From Oehlia diaphana (taxonomy: Eukaryota; Glomeromycota; Glomeromycetes; Glomerales; Glomeraceae), in assembly GCA_003833135.1 (NCBI GenBank), contig QZLH01000165.1, forward strand, positions 6,209 to 70,208: a DNA stretch of 64,000 bases, in the 5' to 3' direction. The notes beneath the pieces were generated by a model. That model searched no databases. It saw only the letters and a list, made by a program, of their open reading frames with translations, and was not told the DNA's origin. Shown piece after piece: positions 23,788 through 36,510 of the stretch. A program made the position numbers and the translations under genes. Numbering within the stretch: the first letter of the stretch is position 1; the number at the start of each line of letters is the position of its first letter.

Positions 23788-23972
23788 TTTACAGCTGATT
23801 TCATAATATACGGGACATAACCGAGATACATTCAGCAAAACTCGGTAGGTTCGGACTAACTGGTCCGAGCGCACAGTGGAGTAGTATTCTGAGTTATACC
23901 GAATCTTACCGAGTTTCCTCAGCATGGAGTAAAAATGATGGGTGTCCCGTATATTATGAAATCAGCTGTAAA
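23788..23972. mobile_element. MITE with perfect 30-bp terminal repeats
   Basis: The left end, TTTACAGCTGATTTCATAAT plus ten further bases to ACGGGACA, is matched exactly by the reverse complement of 23943-23972. An inner inverted pair, ACTCGGTAGGTTCGG / CCGAATCTTACCGAGT, lies inside. The perfect ends imply recent insertion. Both flanks carry AAACCGGTTT. No coding capacity. Confidence 0.85.
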
Positions 23973-24734
23973 CCGGTTTTACTTTAGAAACCGGTCACCG
24001 GATTTTCCATATGATCAAAAATTATACATATAAACAGCCATCACTTCAGTAGTTGAACTGACAAAAATTTAAATGTTCCTTAAAATGTGTAAGCTTATAT
24101 CAAAAAATCAGGTACAGTACTTGAAAATTGTCATTGAAGTTTGGAAGAGCTACGAGAGCTACCGGTTCCAAAGGCGTAAGGAATATTTTTATCCTTCTAT
24201 AATATAATGCAACTATTATTTCTCTGTGAATAGATGCGTATTTGATAAAATTAAAATCAAATAAATATGGCTGAAAAAAAAAGGTTAATAACTAAGATAG
24301 GAAAAATAAATGGTAGTAAAGATAATGTAATTTTTTAAATTTATTAAACCACTTGAAGTAGACATAGTGTATATATTAAAATATTTTCCACAAGAACATA
24401 AAAATATGCGTTTCGCTTATATTAAACAACCCAATGAGATATATTTCTGCAAATGATTATACAATTTGCAAGTATTCATTAGGCCTGCTGTTCATTCTGA
24501 TCGTTCAGGTTTTTTGATCGAAAATCCATTAACCAATCCTATCATGTGATCAAAATCAAAATTGAGTACTTTGATCGTTGGTCTTCTTATTTTTTCGTAT
24601 AATAAAATATTTTTCTTTTTTAAAAATGGCAAATAAGCAATACCATAAAGGTATATTAAACTTTTTGAGGGCGCGTATTTAAAACTTACTAGACATCAGA
24701 CACGTTAAAAAAAGTGATCAAAATGATACCAAAA
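23973..24734. other. Intergenic, nothing recognised
   Basis: AT-rich spacer between two MITEs. No coding frame, RNA gene or repeat pair recognised. Confidence 0.4.
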
Positions 24735-25062
24735 TAGCCTGTTCATTTCCGGTCGGTTGCATTATTCGGTCGGATTTTGTTGTACAAAAATTATCCAATA
24801 AAATTTTTTTATTTTCGATCGCAAATTGAACTGCTTTAGATTGAAATTTAGTTCGAACTCCTTATATTAATATATATTTTTTTCTTAAATGTCACGTAAA
24901 CAGAAATTATTGGTTATTTTTTGGCGTTCGACCAAAAAAACCAAAAAACCCCCAAAAAATTGGGCAGAAAATGGTTGCGTTGTACAAACTGATCAGCCCA
25001 ATAAAAATTAACTTAAATCTGACCGAAAAATGCGGCCGACTGGAAATGAACAGGGCTAATTT
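24735..25062. mobile_element. MITE with AGCCTGTTCATTTCC ends
   Basis: The left end AGCCTGTTCATTTCCGGTCG and the reverse complement of the right end, AGCCCTGTTCATTTCCAGTC, pair with few differences. Further matches follow (GCATTATTCGGTC / GCATTTTTCGGTC). It abuts and probably truncates the short reading frame at 25063-25248. Confidence 0.75.
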
Positions 25063-25248
25063 GTTGTTCGGAAAGTTCGGGTCGTTGATCAGGTCACACA
25101 ATTCCACCAGCCAATAATTATCAAAATCCCGAACGATCAGAATATTAGTATTATTTATTTCATGGAGAGTTGGAAATAATAGGGAAAAAACCCTAATGTT
25201 CCCCTTCTCATGAAATAAATGTGTAATCCCCTGGAGCGTGTCACTCAT
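25063..25248 (-). pseudogene. 5' fragment of an unidentified gene cut by a MITE
   Basis: An open frame from ATG at 25248 reads MSDTLQGITHLFHEKGNIRV and continues for about 62 codons to DPNFPNNK with normal amino-acid balance. Then it runs straight into the end of the MITE at 25062, and the next residues come from the element. No continuation was found on the other side of the element. The family is not recognised. It may equally be a chance frame. Confidence 0.35.
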
Positions 25249-25689
25249 TAAATATTAACTATTTTAACTATTTTAAACTAAAATTAGTAAATTCCAGGCT
25301 ATCTATATGAGGCCGGGAAATAATTAAACGAAGATCCCCGGTCATTTATAAACTCAGCTAATCACTCGCAATTTTTAAAATTAATATGAAGGTGATCATG
25401 AGTGAAACTTAGTGCGACAGGGGATTATTTATTTTATTTTCTATTAACAATTGGAAAATTAATATTAAACAAACAATAAATAATAATACTTTAATGACTT
25501 TGGCAGATTCTCAGCAGTTACTTTACGATTATTTCAAATTGTTCAATGTTTTACAGAAAATTTAACCATCGGGTCAGGTAGTTGGTAAAATACAATTTAA
25601 CATTAACAGATATATTTAATGAATAACCTGATTGATATAAGTAATAGTTATTTCGATTGCAGCATCAAAGAAGAAAGAAAGGAATAATG
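25249..25689. other. AT-rich intergenic, nothing recognised
   Basis: Spacer between the truncated fragment and the LINE remnant. No coding frame or repeat recognised. Confidence 0.4.
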
Positions 25690-27882
25690 TTTTTTATCAC
25701 AATTGATAGAAAGGGATAATGTTCATCTAATGAAATGGAAACATTTTATAATAGAGAAAGGGTTAAATTTAAAAGGTAAAATACCAGGATGGTCTAAAAA
25801 AATAGAAAGAGAAGTAGTTGAGGATCAAGTGACGAGAAAAGTTAAAGATAAGTATTTATGTGGAAAGAAAAATTTAAAAGAAATACATTTGAAGTTATTC
25901 GACGAAGACGAAAAAATAAACAAAATGAAATAATTTCTTGGAATAATGATCAAGGAATGCTAATTTTTGGGGTATATAAAAAGAAGTCAAGAAGTAAAAC
26001 ATTTAAACGATTAGGATATCATATGGTTTTTAACAATGATATACTAGATCTTGATAACTAGTGAAATGTAGAGGATGCGAAAAGAACGTAAGTAAGAAAA
26101 ATAGTAAAGAAGACGATAATGGTTTTAGTTTAATTTATCTAAATAATCAAGATAGTAGGATCATTATAAAAAAAAAGAATAAAAGGACAGATTGTTAAAC
26201 CTTTTGAGTCCTTAAGGAATATTATTAAAAAAAATGAAATAATTAGAGAATATGTGAAACAAGACATAAATGACGAATTTTATAATTAGAGAATTGATTT
26301 GATAGATAAATAAATAGAGACCGATGAAAATTTTATAAATTTTTTGAAGAATAGTTTAATAAAAGAGGAAAGGCAGAGAGCGAGAAGAGGAGAAATTTTT
26401 ATAATGATAGAGAATTTAAAATTACGGACAAGGATAGAGGTAAATGGTAAAAGGAGTTATGAACATATATATTAAGAATTTTAATTAGAAAAAATATTAA
26501 TAGTGATAAAGAGGAACTTATATTTAGTGTTAAATATGAAGACAAGAAAGAAAATGAGTTTAAAGTGATTTTGAGAGGGGTTATTTTAGGAATATTATAG
26601 AAAGTGACGTAGGATTAGGGGTTAATAGTTATGTTTCTAAATTAATAGATAATTTTATAAGGAATAGTAATAGAAGGAAATTGGATGAGGATTTATATTT
26701 GGAGTTAAGTTTTTTTGAGAAATACATGGGAAAAAATAAGATTAAATTTATAGAAGTAGACTTTTCATTATTATCTAGTTTAGACAAAAGGAATTAATTA
26801 ACGAAAAATCTTTGAATGATCATAAGATGTTTAGAATGAAATATGTAGATGAGGCAATGTCTTTTGATAAATTTAATTTATTTGGAAAAAAATTTTAATT
26901 CCTGGAGGGCTTGGAGCGTGGCGTAAAAAATGTTCTGAACTGATTAATTTGGAAAAATGAAATGCTTAATAGTAGTAAGGTGGAAGATCTTTTTTTTTAT
27001 TTGGAATACAGTTTATTAGTAGTCGAAATAATTATACTTCATGGGAAATTGATAAAGATTATGAATGGGACCGTTCTTATAAAGCTTAAAATTTTTTAAA
27101 GGAGTTATCGACGTACGAGATTTTATTTAAAAGAGAAAGATAGAAACAGATCAATGTATTAGATGTAAGAATGGAGTTGAAAATTGGGAACATATATTGA
27201 TCTGTGAAAAGAACAAGTCATCGATTAAAGAAGTATTAGAACGTTCGGTTGCTGATTTTGAAGAACGTTTATTGATTGAAGAAAAGCCATGAAAATTAAG
27301 TTATTATAGAATATAAATTTTATTTTTTTTAAGATTATATATGAAAAATCAGAAATTTTAGTTGAGAAAGAAAATTTTGGGAATTGATCAGAAGAGTTTA
27401 CAATTGTAAACTTGGTAATGTATCAAAAGACAAAGATGAAAATGATTAAGGAGCTTTGGATTTTTTGTTTTAATGAGTTAAAGAAGGAATTTTTGGATCA
27501 AAAGGTGTAATGAAGTTAACGAGATAGAACAGAATTTAGGTATTAAAAAGGCTGATAAAAGAATTAGAAAACTTAACGATAATAAAAGAAAAAAATTAAA
27601 AATCAATGAAAAATACAAAAATAGAGAAAATAATATTAAATTAGTAACAAATGATAAAATTATTGGTAGGTTCACAGAAGGAAAAGATACAAAAAGTTGG
27701 AATTTAACTATGAAATTAGTATACAATAGTTCTGATTTTAGAATAGATTAGATAGCTAGTAATAGATAGATATTTTTCGAATACTTTAGTTATATAGGGG
27801 TAAATTAATTTCTTAGTTTACTTTCTAAGTGTTTTAACATTTAAGTAATCTTTTCTAAAATATGATTAATAAATAAATAAAC
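25690..27882 (+). pseudogene. Degraded LINE (non-LTR) 3' portion
   Basis: On the plus strand, broken basic frames read IERDNVHLMKWKHFIIEKG, RDQVT/KVKDKYL-type and GVYKKKSRSKTFKRLGYHM (25700-26060). At about 27150-27226 there is a zinc-knuckle-like CIRCKNGVENWEHILIC, C-x2-C-x8-H-x4-C, as found downstream of RT in many non-LTR elements. A basic C-terminal stretch (RIRKLNDNKRKKLKI, about 27540-27600) follows, ending near 27751. The 3' end has an ATTAATAAATAAATAAA microsatellite (27862-27882), typical of a LINE tail. Frames shift at least six times. The RT core itself is not recognised. From memory this protein style recurs in Rhizophagus repeats. Confidence 0.6.
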
Positions 27883-28615
27883 GCGTTACTAATTTTTAAA
27901 TATTTATTTCACGGGGAGTCATGAATATCAATGATTAATCATGATATTTATGAGACACGTGAAATAACTCTTTTATCTCATGGGGAGTGTGGAGAGTGGG
28001 GACTAGCATTCAGTGATGGGAAATAAATAAACTATAAAAACACGTGAGCATGAAAAATATCATCAGAGAAATTACAGGCATGAATATATCATCAAAATAA
28101 TCACTGGCAACCAATCAGTAATCATGAGATAAAATTTATTTTACATTGACTTGAGAATTAAATAAATACTATACTATATATAATCCATGTAAGATAAATG
28201 GATTATTAGTTTTAACTATAAATCTTATTATAGATCGGTTAGAGTATTGCAACTTTACAATGTCACATTTATCCAAGATAAGTTTATTATTCACTAAACT
28301 ATTGATATTTTAGGGGTTGGAGGGTTAGCAAAAATTTTACGTTACACTTAATAAAAGAGATCTGATTTTGTAATTCACTATATCTTAAATGGGGGTGCAT
28401 ATATTACGCAAAGGCTCTTAGTTATCCATCAATTTTTTTTTTTTTTTGGTCTATCGAGTTGAACATTATGTATTTGTATCAATATACAGTATAGTAATCT
28501 TAAATAATATCAGATATGACATAATTTATAATTCCAATATAAGAAATGGCTTTATCACGTTCTTTTTTACTAAGTGCTTTATCTGAAAAAATTATGCAAG
28601 GTTAACATACTATTC
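27883..28615. other. Intergenic, nothing recognised
   Basis: AT-rich DNA with short imperfect palindromes around 27900-28000 (CACGGGGAGTCATG, AATCATGATATTTATGAG). A T-run at 28432-28448 lies 3' of the AAA-ATPase-like gene. No gene seen. Confidence 0.45.
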
Positions 28616-30590
28616 TTATTTGGTAACTAAATTCTCCTTTAAATTATCGCAATAAACCTTTCTACTAATTAAACGATACAAACCAATTTTTAAAACAATA
28701 AAGAAACATCTCAAAGATTCATCTTCTTGTTTCTCCAATAATTCTAAATACTTTTTGCTTTGCTTTTTAATCTTCCATTCTAACAGCTCACCAACTGTCT
28801 TTAGGCTTGGTTGATTTGGATCATTAATTTCAAGTTTTAAAATTTCTTCTTCGGATTTTTCTAACAATGACGATGATATTTTAGTTGTTTCCTCCGTATT
28901 TCCTTGAATTTCATTTAGTTTAATACATTCCATTTTAATATTATCACATTCAATTGCTATTCTTTTGCCTGTACTCATCTTTATCAAATCAATTATTTTC
29001 TCATCCACATTATAATTCACCCAAAATTCTGGTTTAATATCTGCATAAAAAGTAAAAATCAAACTATCTATAAAAGCTTGTATTAAAGCCTCTTCATTTG
29101 GATCATTATTCTTTAATAATTTATGCAATGTTTTTTCTACAAATTGACAGAGTGGCTCAATATCATATTTTCCTTCCAAAATTTGTAAGCATTTAGTTAT
29201 TGACATTAAATCCTTTTCTTTCCAATCATAATTCTCAATTGCATTTTTAATAAACTTCTTTTTGACATCATTATTAGGAATTTGAAACTTGTATTGTAAT
29301 GAATTGGATTGATATGTAAGAGCACCATTATAATACATAAATGATAATAATGAATTTCGATCAGTTGCCAACTTGTTAATATTAGTATGGTCAAATTGTT
29401 GTTTTATATCTTCAGATTCAAGTTGATTTGATGCTTCCATAAAGATGGATTTGCCAAGAGGATTATTAACAATCAAATCTGATGCTTTTGTAGAAAATAA
29501 TGAATGTGGATCAGAAGGAAAATCAAGAAGTGCTTTAATAATAACTGAAGTATCCTGATTATTATAAAAAGCCTCATCTATAAATTTCATCTGTTCCATT
29601 ATTTTCTTAAAATAATACAAAACCCAAGCAGGGTTGAAGATACCTTCAATCTGATAGCGATGAAAATAATACCCATAAGCTTCCTTTTTTAACCATTTCA
29701 TTATTCCTTCCTTAACATCAGTTGACAAATCATATTCAAGAGCATTATTTAAAAGGAATTCAATTTCTGATTCCTTAAATCCATACAGGTCCCAAAATTT
29801 TATTTTTTGCGTCAAATTAATCAAATTGCTAAAATTAGCAGTACCAATAGGAATTACACCAGTTTGGAAAACACGAACTAATCCTTTATCACAATTGTTT
29901 TTTAAAATACTGTAAAATTGTTTAAGATCTTGATCATTGGAATGTTCATTCACAGTAGCATCATAATTATCAATAAAAATATAAGGCTAAATATACGAAA
30001 AAATATTAGTTTTATATCATTTTTTTTAAAGAGGGGTAATGATTGAACAAATGTCAAAATACCTTTCTATTCAATAAATCTGAAAAATTCTCAAATAAGC
30101 TTTTATAATACATATAATCAAAGCAATATTTTTTGTTAAATCTTAAAATATTTGAATGCCAAAATTTATAAAATGTTTCTGTACTATTATAAAATTCAGA
30201 AAAATTGAGATTAAGGACATATAATGATGATGCTAATGGAGTGGGATTTTTGCCAATGTATAAATCACCAAATAACCGTTTAAAATTTTCTCCCTGATTA
30301 TTTTTATCATAATAAGAGGACAAAGTGGAGAGAAATAATGATTTTCCAAAACAATGGGGGCGTAGAGAAAGAATAGCAGGAGAATTAAGATTCTCTATTT
30401 CGGAAATAAAATGGGTCTTATCCAAATAATATCCACCATTTTGTCTTAAATCAACAAATGAACCTGTTGGAAATATTTTAAGAGGTTTTGAAGGTGATGC
30501 ATTTGACAAAAACCGAGGAAAATAATGATGATGCTTAAAATGAAAAGGAAGAGGTTGAAAAACTTTATTGAAAAGCATCATTCTTGTCAC
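28616..30590 (-). CDS. AAA-ATPase-like protein with degenerate PD-(D/E)XK-like C-terminus
   Basis: Two exons (30590-30063 and 29986-28616; 76-base GT-AG intron) give 632 aa. Residues 1-35 are His/Phe/Arg-rich with few acidic residues (MLFNKVFQPLPFHFKHHHYF), resembling a mitochondrial presequence. The AAA-ATPase-like (Pfam 'AAA-ATPase_like') core follows: YYLDKTHFI (about 54-62), Walker A-like LRPHCFGKS (75-83) in place of the usual SRPRRFGKS, and the Walker B region PYIFIDNYDA, where the usual Glu after Asp is Asn. A helical middle region follows. A C-terminal strand GKRIAIECDNIK resembles the nuclease E-x-K strand with Lys changed to Asp. ATP hydrolysis and nuclease activity therefore look weakened. 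The family is large in AM fungi and common in bacteria; its role is unknown. Confidence 0.75.
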
Positions 30591-31750
30591 CTAATTAATT
30601 TTTTCAAAATTTATTTAGGTTAAAGAAGAAAAAATTTTTTGTGCAATGATGGCGATACTTAAATTAGAAATTTATAGATTGTGTACCACCACATATGTGA
30701 TACAAGCCATTTGTCCTGTAACATCATCAATTTAAACATTTATAATACTATTGAAGTCAATTGATATGTATGCACAACGGTCTATTTAATTGATCAATAA
30801 AAATAGTGAAATATAAAAGTTGATTTATGAGGATTGGATTGAATTTTAAAAGCAGGAAATAATAGTTTCTTTGATGACTAGAGCAAATAATCAATAAAGT
30901 TGCTTTAATTATTAATTTCTAGAAATTCTAAAATATTGATGTAATTTTTTCATATCCTAAAGATATTAATCTATGATTCTATCAAGTTAAGTTACAGTCT
31001 GCTTATTATGCAACAAAATGATCTAAGACAGAAATCATTATTTATTTTTATTTATTTTTAGAAATCACATAATAATTAAAGAATTTTTCTTGATGTGATG
31101 ATCACCGGTGACTGAAATTATGATGATCGACCAGTATTAAAAAAATATAGTGCCGCTAAAAATTGATAATTCTGGCCAACGGTGATGATCACCCCGGTGA
31201 TTTGAAGTAAAAAACATGATTAAATTATTAATTTTAACAGTTTTTCAAAATATCAAAAAAAAAAAAAAAAAAATTGATGCTTTGTAATATATTATTTATA
31301 GCTATTTAGAGACCAATGACACTGGAAAGTAATAACAATCCGTCTAAATTATTTGTGATATTGTCACAATGTCACATGGTATTTAAATTTATAACAAATG
31401 AAAATGCTATTAAATATCTGCATTTATAATTGTTTTTACATTTTCCCCTCATTCTAGACTGATTAATAAATAAACAAAAAATGTTTATTATTAGAATATT
31501 ATAATATCGGAAATTTGTACCATTTTTTAATGATTTTTCGTAAAATATTCAATAAAACAAAGTAAGAATTATAAATTATTATAATATTGCATACAGTACA
31601 TAATCAAACCGTGAATTAAAAACATATCAAAAGGAAATCTATTCCTTTTGCAAGTATTTCTATCTTATAATATTTATAAATAAATTCATTAACATCAAAA
31701 AATTAAGATGTACATATATGAAAATACTTTCTCTATTAGTTTGCTATTTA
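30591..31750. other. Intergenic with ATCACCGGTGA-type motifs
   Basis: No gene. Two blocks near 31098-31112 (GATGATCACCGGTGACTG) and 31182-31205 (GGTGATGATCACCCCGGTGA) flank an AATTCTGGCC motif, probably the remains of a small element related to the ends of 31751-33015. An A17-19 run lies near 31255-31273. Confidence 0.5.
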
Positions 31751-33015
31751 TCACCGGCGGTGATAATCAAACTACCCTAAGAGCACCCCAAAAAATTCTG
31801 CGTAAGTCATGTGATCATCACAAATCACATGATTGTGATTAAAGAAGTTACTGTACGTAATTTACTTAAAATAATAAACTTTTATTTAAGTTTCACTTTT
31901 TCACTTTCAATATGGATTTTGTAACTATTGGTAATTTACAAAATTGTGAAAAATGTCGAAAAAATTTACCTCTAGAAGCTTTCATTCTCAGCAATTTAAA
32001 ACTTGTAATATATGTCGTAATAAGCTACTTTGCAATATGAACAATCTAAACAATCTAACACAGAGGTAGAACTTCTAACTCTAGAAGAAATATCAAAACA
32101 ACTATTTGAAAGAATTTTAGAAATCGACACTAATGAATATTTAGAAAGTGATTTAACTAGTAGTATAGATTTAATTGCAATGTTTCAAAAATTTTTTTGA
32201 CCATGTCTTGATTTAGTAATTTAGCTTCTTCTTATTCCACATCATCACCAACAATATAATAAATATTTATGTGGCCATGAAAGCCTTCATGGTGAAAAGA
32301 TTTTAAAAAGGAGTGGAATAATTTGCAAAAAAAAAAGAAATTAATAATGAAGTGGATATGTTCTTATTTGGGCTTTTTAAAAAATCAATTTTTCTTTGTA
32401 AGCATTTAATTAATGCTTCTCAATTTAAAATTATCCTTCTTTTTTTACAAAGTTCAACGTCAAGAGATATATCCTTACCAGGCGAAGAATAAATGCAAAA
32501 TTCACCTTCTAATTGTAAATAATATTATCATATTGACAATAACAAAAATAGACCTTTTTTTGTTCTTTTTTTTTAGATAATGCATTAAGCAATATAATAA
32601 ATGCAACTTTTTAAAGATTACAAATTAATACTATGTCAAGCATTGAAAATTGTAGAAGAATCAGACAAGTTTTAATGGAATTAAAAGTTTAATAATTGAT
32701 ATTAATAAGTATGAAATACAGATTACAAATCCACGTACTTGGAAAGATCATAATAAACATATGATGTTTTTAGAGAAGTGAGTTATTTTGTAGATAGGCA
32801 GTAAATTAATAAATTTATGAAATATTTTTCTTTTTTATAAATAATAAATTAATAAAGTTTTCTTTAAAGTTTCATAATATAATACTTCTAATTTTTTGAA
32901 TATCCGAATTTTTTTATGTAAATTACGTAACTTTTTAATCACTATCATATGATCACATGATTTACGCAGAATTTTTTGGGGTGCTCTTGGAGTAGTTTGA
33001 TAATCACCGGTGTCA
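31751..33015 (+). mobile_element. 1.27 kb TIR element with a broken zinc-finger ORF
   Basis: About 100-bp ends are inverted repeats: left ATAATCAAACTACCCTAAGA then GCACCCCAAAAAATTCTGCG; right reverse complement TTATCAAACTACTCCAAGAG then the same GCACCCC block. Inside, a plus-strand frame starts at 31912 (MDFVTIGNLQNCEKCRKNLP). With one frameshift it continues QQFKTCNICRNK, giving two C-x2-C pairs. After another shift it runs TEVELLTLEEISKQLFERIL to a stop near 32200. Late fragments read INKYEIQITNPRTWKDHNKH (about 32700-32760). This looks like a degraded element carrying its own zinc-binding protein. No DDE motif was recognised, so the superfamily is open. Confidence 0.65.
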
Positions 33016-33190
33016 CAAGATTTTTAAAATTGGCCGGAATTAAGGAATTGACATACAAATTTCCTTTTTTTAGAACCTGAGCAATTTATTTCTCTTCAAA
33101 AATGGAGAAATGCGTTATATAAGATTCTAAAAAAGGAAATGTCTATGAAGATCACTTAATTCCGGCCAAATTTTAAAAATCATGTGACAC
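33010..33190. mobile_element. Small MITE (GTGTCAC ends) inserted at the right end of the 31751 element
   Basis: Left end GTGTCACAAGATTTTTAAAA and right end (reverse complement) GTGTCACATGATTTTTAAAA are inverted repeats over about 35 bases, continuing as GGCCGGAATTAAG. The interior is also palindromic (TTTCCTTTTTTAGAA / TTCTAAAAAAGGAAA). It splits the terminal ATCACCGG...GGTGAT palindrome of the larger element, with CCGG and CTGG as possible imperfect target duplications. Confidence 0.75.
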
Positions 33191-33332
33191 TGGCAGGTGA
33201 TTCATAGCAATTTTATATAATAAATTATAATCTATAAAGTAAATCTATTTTAACCAGCAATATAGCAGCATTAAGAACATGTTTTATCCAATCAGGATAT
33301 AATTATGTTTTGAAATGAATGAAAAATACCAC

Positions 33333-36300
33333 CTAAATTACATTGTTTAAATTTATTCTAATTTCTAATGCTTTTCGAGACCAATAAATTGCTTTTTCTA
33401 AATTTTTTTCTGTACCTATACCATTTTCATAAAAATATGCAAGTCTATTTTGTGCGTCATTATATCCTTGTATAGCTGATTTTTCATACAATTCAAATGC
33501 TTTAACTTGATCATTTCGATTTTCACATATTAATCCCAAATTATGTTGTGCTACTTCATCTCCATTGTCTGCAGCTTTTTGATACCAGTAAATCGCCTTT
33601 TCTAGATCTTTATCTGTACCTATACCATTTTTATAGAAATACCCAATTTTATTTTGTGCATCATTATGTTCTTGTTCTGCTGATTTTTTATACCATTCAA
33701 ATGCTTTAATTTCGTCCTCTTCAACACCCTTTCCATTTTCATATAATAATCCTAAATTATATTGTGCTTCTTCATCTCCATTATTTGCTGCTTTTTGATA
33801 CCAATAAAATGTTTCTTTTAAATCTTTTTCTGTACCTATACCATTTCTATAAAAATATCCAAGTTTATTTTGTGCGTCATTAAATTCTTGTTCAGCTGAT
33901 TTTTTATACCATCTAAATGCTTTAACTTCATCCTTTTTAACATCTTTTCCATCTTCATATAATAATCCTAAATTATATTGTGCTAATTCATCATTTTTAT
34001 CTGCTGCATTTTGATACCAATAAATGGCTTCCTTTAAATTTTTTTCTGTAGTATTTCTACCATTTTCATTGAAATATTCTTTATTTAGTAGTATATCACT
34101 ACATTCTTGTTCAGCTGGTCTTTCAAATATCTTTTCGTCATCATCTTCAATATCATTTCCATTTTCACATAATCTTAAATTATATTGTACTGTTACATTT
34201 TCATTATCTGCTGCTTTTTGATACCAGTAAATTGCTTTTCTTAAATCTTTATCCGTACCTATACCATTTGCATAACAATATCCTAAATTATATTGTGCAT
34301 TACTGTAATTTTGCTTAGCTGATTTTTTATACCATTCAAATGCTTTAACTTCGTTTTGTTCAACACCATTTCCATTTTCATATAATAAACCTAAATTATA
34401 TTGTGCAAATTTATTTTTATTTTCTGCTGACTTTTGATACCAATAAATTGCTATTCTTGAATCTTTTTTTGTACCAATACCATATTTAAAACATAGTCCT
34501 AAATTATATTGTGCATTACTATATTTTTGCTCAGCTGATTTTTTATACCATTCAAATGCTTTAACTTCATCTTTTTCAACACCGTCTCCATACTCATAAC
34601 ATATACCTAAATTATATTGTGCAATTTTATTTCCATTTTCTGCTGATCTTTGATACCAATATATTTCCTTTTTTAAATCTTTTTCTGTACCTATACCATA
34701 CTTATAACATAATCCTAAATCATATTGTGCATTACTATATTCTTGTTTGGCTGATTTGTTATACCATTCAAATGCTTTAATTTCATCTTTTTCAATACCA
34801 TTTCCATTTTCATAACATCTACCTAAATTATATTGTGCAATTTCATTTCCATTTTCTGCTGATTTTTGATACCAATAAATTGCTTTTTTTAAATTTTTTT
34901 CTGTACCTATACCATTTTTATAACAAAGTCCCAAATTATATTGTGCATCACTATAATCTTGTTCAGCTGATTTTTTATACCATTCGAATGCTTTATCATT
35001 ATTTTTTTCAATATTATCATTTCCGTATTGATAACATTTGCCTAAATTATATTGTGCAACTTTATCTTCATTTTCTGCTTTGCATTGATGCCAATTATTA
35101 ATTTTTAGTACTAGTCCACTTGAATTAGTAGTTTTTTCACTTAATTCTTCTAAATTACAGTTATTTGTTATTGAATTATTATTTTCATTAATGTCATATA
35201 TATCATTATCTTGTAAAGAAATTGATTTAAGAATTGAAATAATTTCTTGTATATTTGGACGTTCATTTGGTTCATATTCCCAACATTCTAATAAAATAAA
35301 AAAAAATGAATAAAATTATAATAGAATAATATTTAATAAATAAACTTACTTGTATATAGATTACTATATTCAATAGGGGTATCAATAATAATTTTTTCTC
35401 TTTTTCCTCCACATATAGCTAAAGTTAAATGCATATCATATTCCTCATTTTTAAATGGTTGATAACCACTTGAAATTTGCCATAAAATGACTCCAATGCT
35501 ATATATATCACATTTTTTATCTAATTTATAATTATCATAAAAACTTTTTGGATCTACGTAAGGTAATACACCAAGTAATCTTGATGTATCATTTGACACT
35601 TCAATAATCTTTTTTGATAAACCAAAATCTGCCAATTTAATTTTTTTCTTATGTATAAGTATATTATTTGCATGCTTTAATTTACATAAATAAAAGTTTA
35701 ATAAAATTTAAATTAAATAGGTATTTAATAAAATAAATTTAATTAAAAAAAAATCAATTACCAGATCACGATGAATTATATCACATTCATGTAAACATAA
35801 TACAGCACCCACTAATTGTGATGCTAAGCGAAGTTTATCTTCCCAATCAAGTTTATTAAAATTATTATTTAAATAAGTTTTTAATGTACCATTATTAGCA
35901 TATTCCAAAACTAAAGCATAATTGTCTAAATAAGGATTTAAATATTAAATTTAATAATTAATTATATATATATATATATTTATTCTTACCAGTTTCTGTT
36001 TTTGTAATTCCATAAAATTTTATTATATTTTCATTAAAATGAACTTTTCGATGTAATTTTAACTAACAAAAATGTGATTAATATAAAAAAAAAATTAGTT
36101 TATATAAAAATAATAATCATTTTAAAAAATAATTTTTAATTTTTTTTCATTACCTCATTAACAAATTCCTTAAGGGTTAACTTTTGATTATTAAAAAGTT
36201 TCAATACTAAAATAGTATCAGTATTTTTCCAATTAGCACAAACAACACTTCCAAATGAGCCTTTTCCTAATTGTTGTATATTTTTAAATTCTGAATATTT

Positions 36301-36387
36301 ATAATAATCTAAATATTCATCATCAATTGATTTTTCTAACCAATTAATATATTTTTTTAAATCTATAGGATTATTAATATTTGACAT
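33333..36387 (-). CDS. Protein kinase fused to 16 Sel1 repeats
   Basis: Five exons (36387-36154, 36062-35990, 35925-35762, 35674-35350, 35287-33333) give 916 aa. The kinase domain (about 30-290) has all catalytic features: GKGSFGSV loop (41-48), VLK lysine (63), HRDL (154-157) with Asn161, DFG (173-175), YVDPKSF and [11 protein letters not shown]. It is an active Ser/Thr or tyrosine-kinase-like enzyme by motif. After [10 protein letters not shown] a linker leads to 16 Sel1 (TPR-like) units of about 36 aa in strict alternation: type A ends in [12 protein letters not shown]..., type B carries [18 protein letters not shown]. Unit 9 is eroded. Sel1 arrays usually hold partner proteins. Exon pattern, including a 73-base exon 2, matches the gene at 48674-54015. 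Confidence 0.9.
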
Positions 36388-36404
36388 TTTTTTTTAAAAA
36401 AAAA
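36388..36404 (-). promoter_or_regulatory. T8A9 tract at the start of the first kinase-Sel1 gene
   Basis: The tract touches the ATG at 36387 (1-17 bases upstream), closer than in the other genes. If it is a promoter tract, the 5' UTR must be extremely short or the tract lies in the leader. Confidence 0.35.
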
Positions 36405-36510
36405 GTGTATAAAAGGCAAGAATTATTTTTACATGCATGTTGTAAATCATCAATGGTTCAATAGCTTTATACGATTTGATATTGCCCAACATTGTAGTGC
36501 CTTAAGTGGT

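Noticed and set aside
34024..35101. Plus-strand frames opposite the Sel1 array
   Set aside because: They are periodic antisense shadows of the Sel1 repeats, as are those at 49195-51561.
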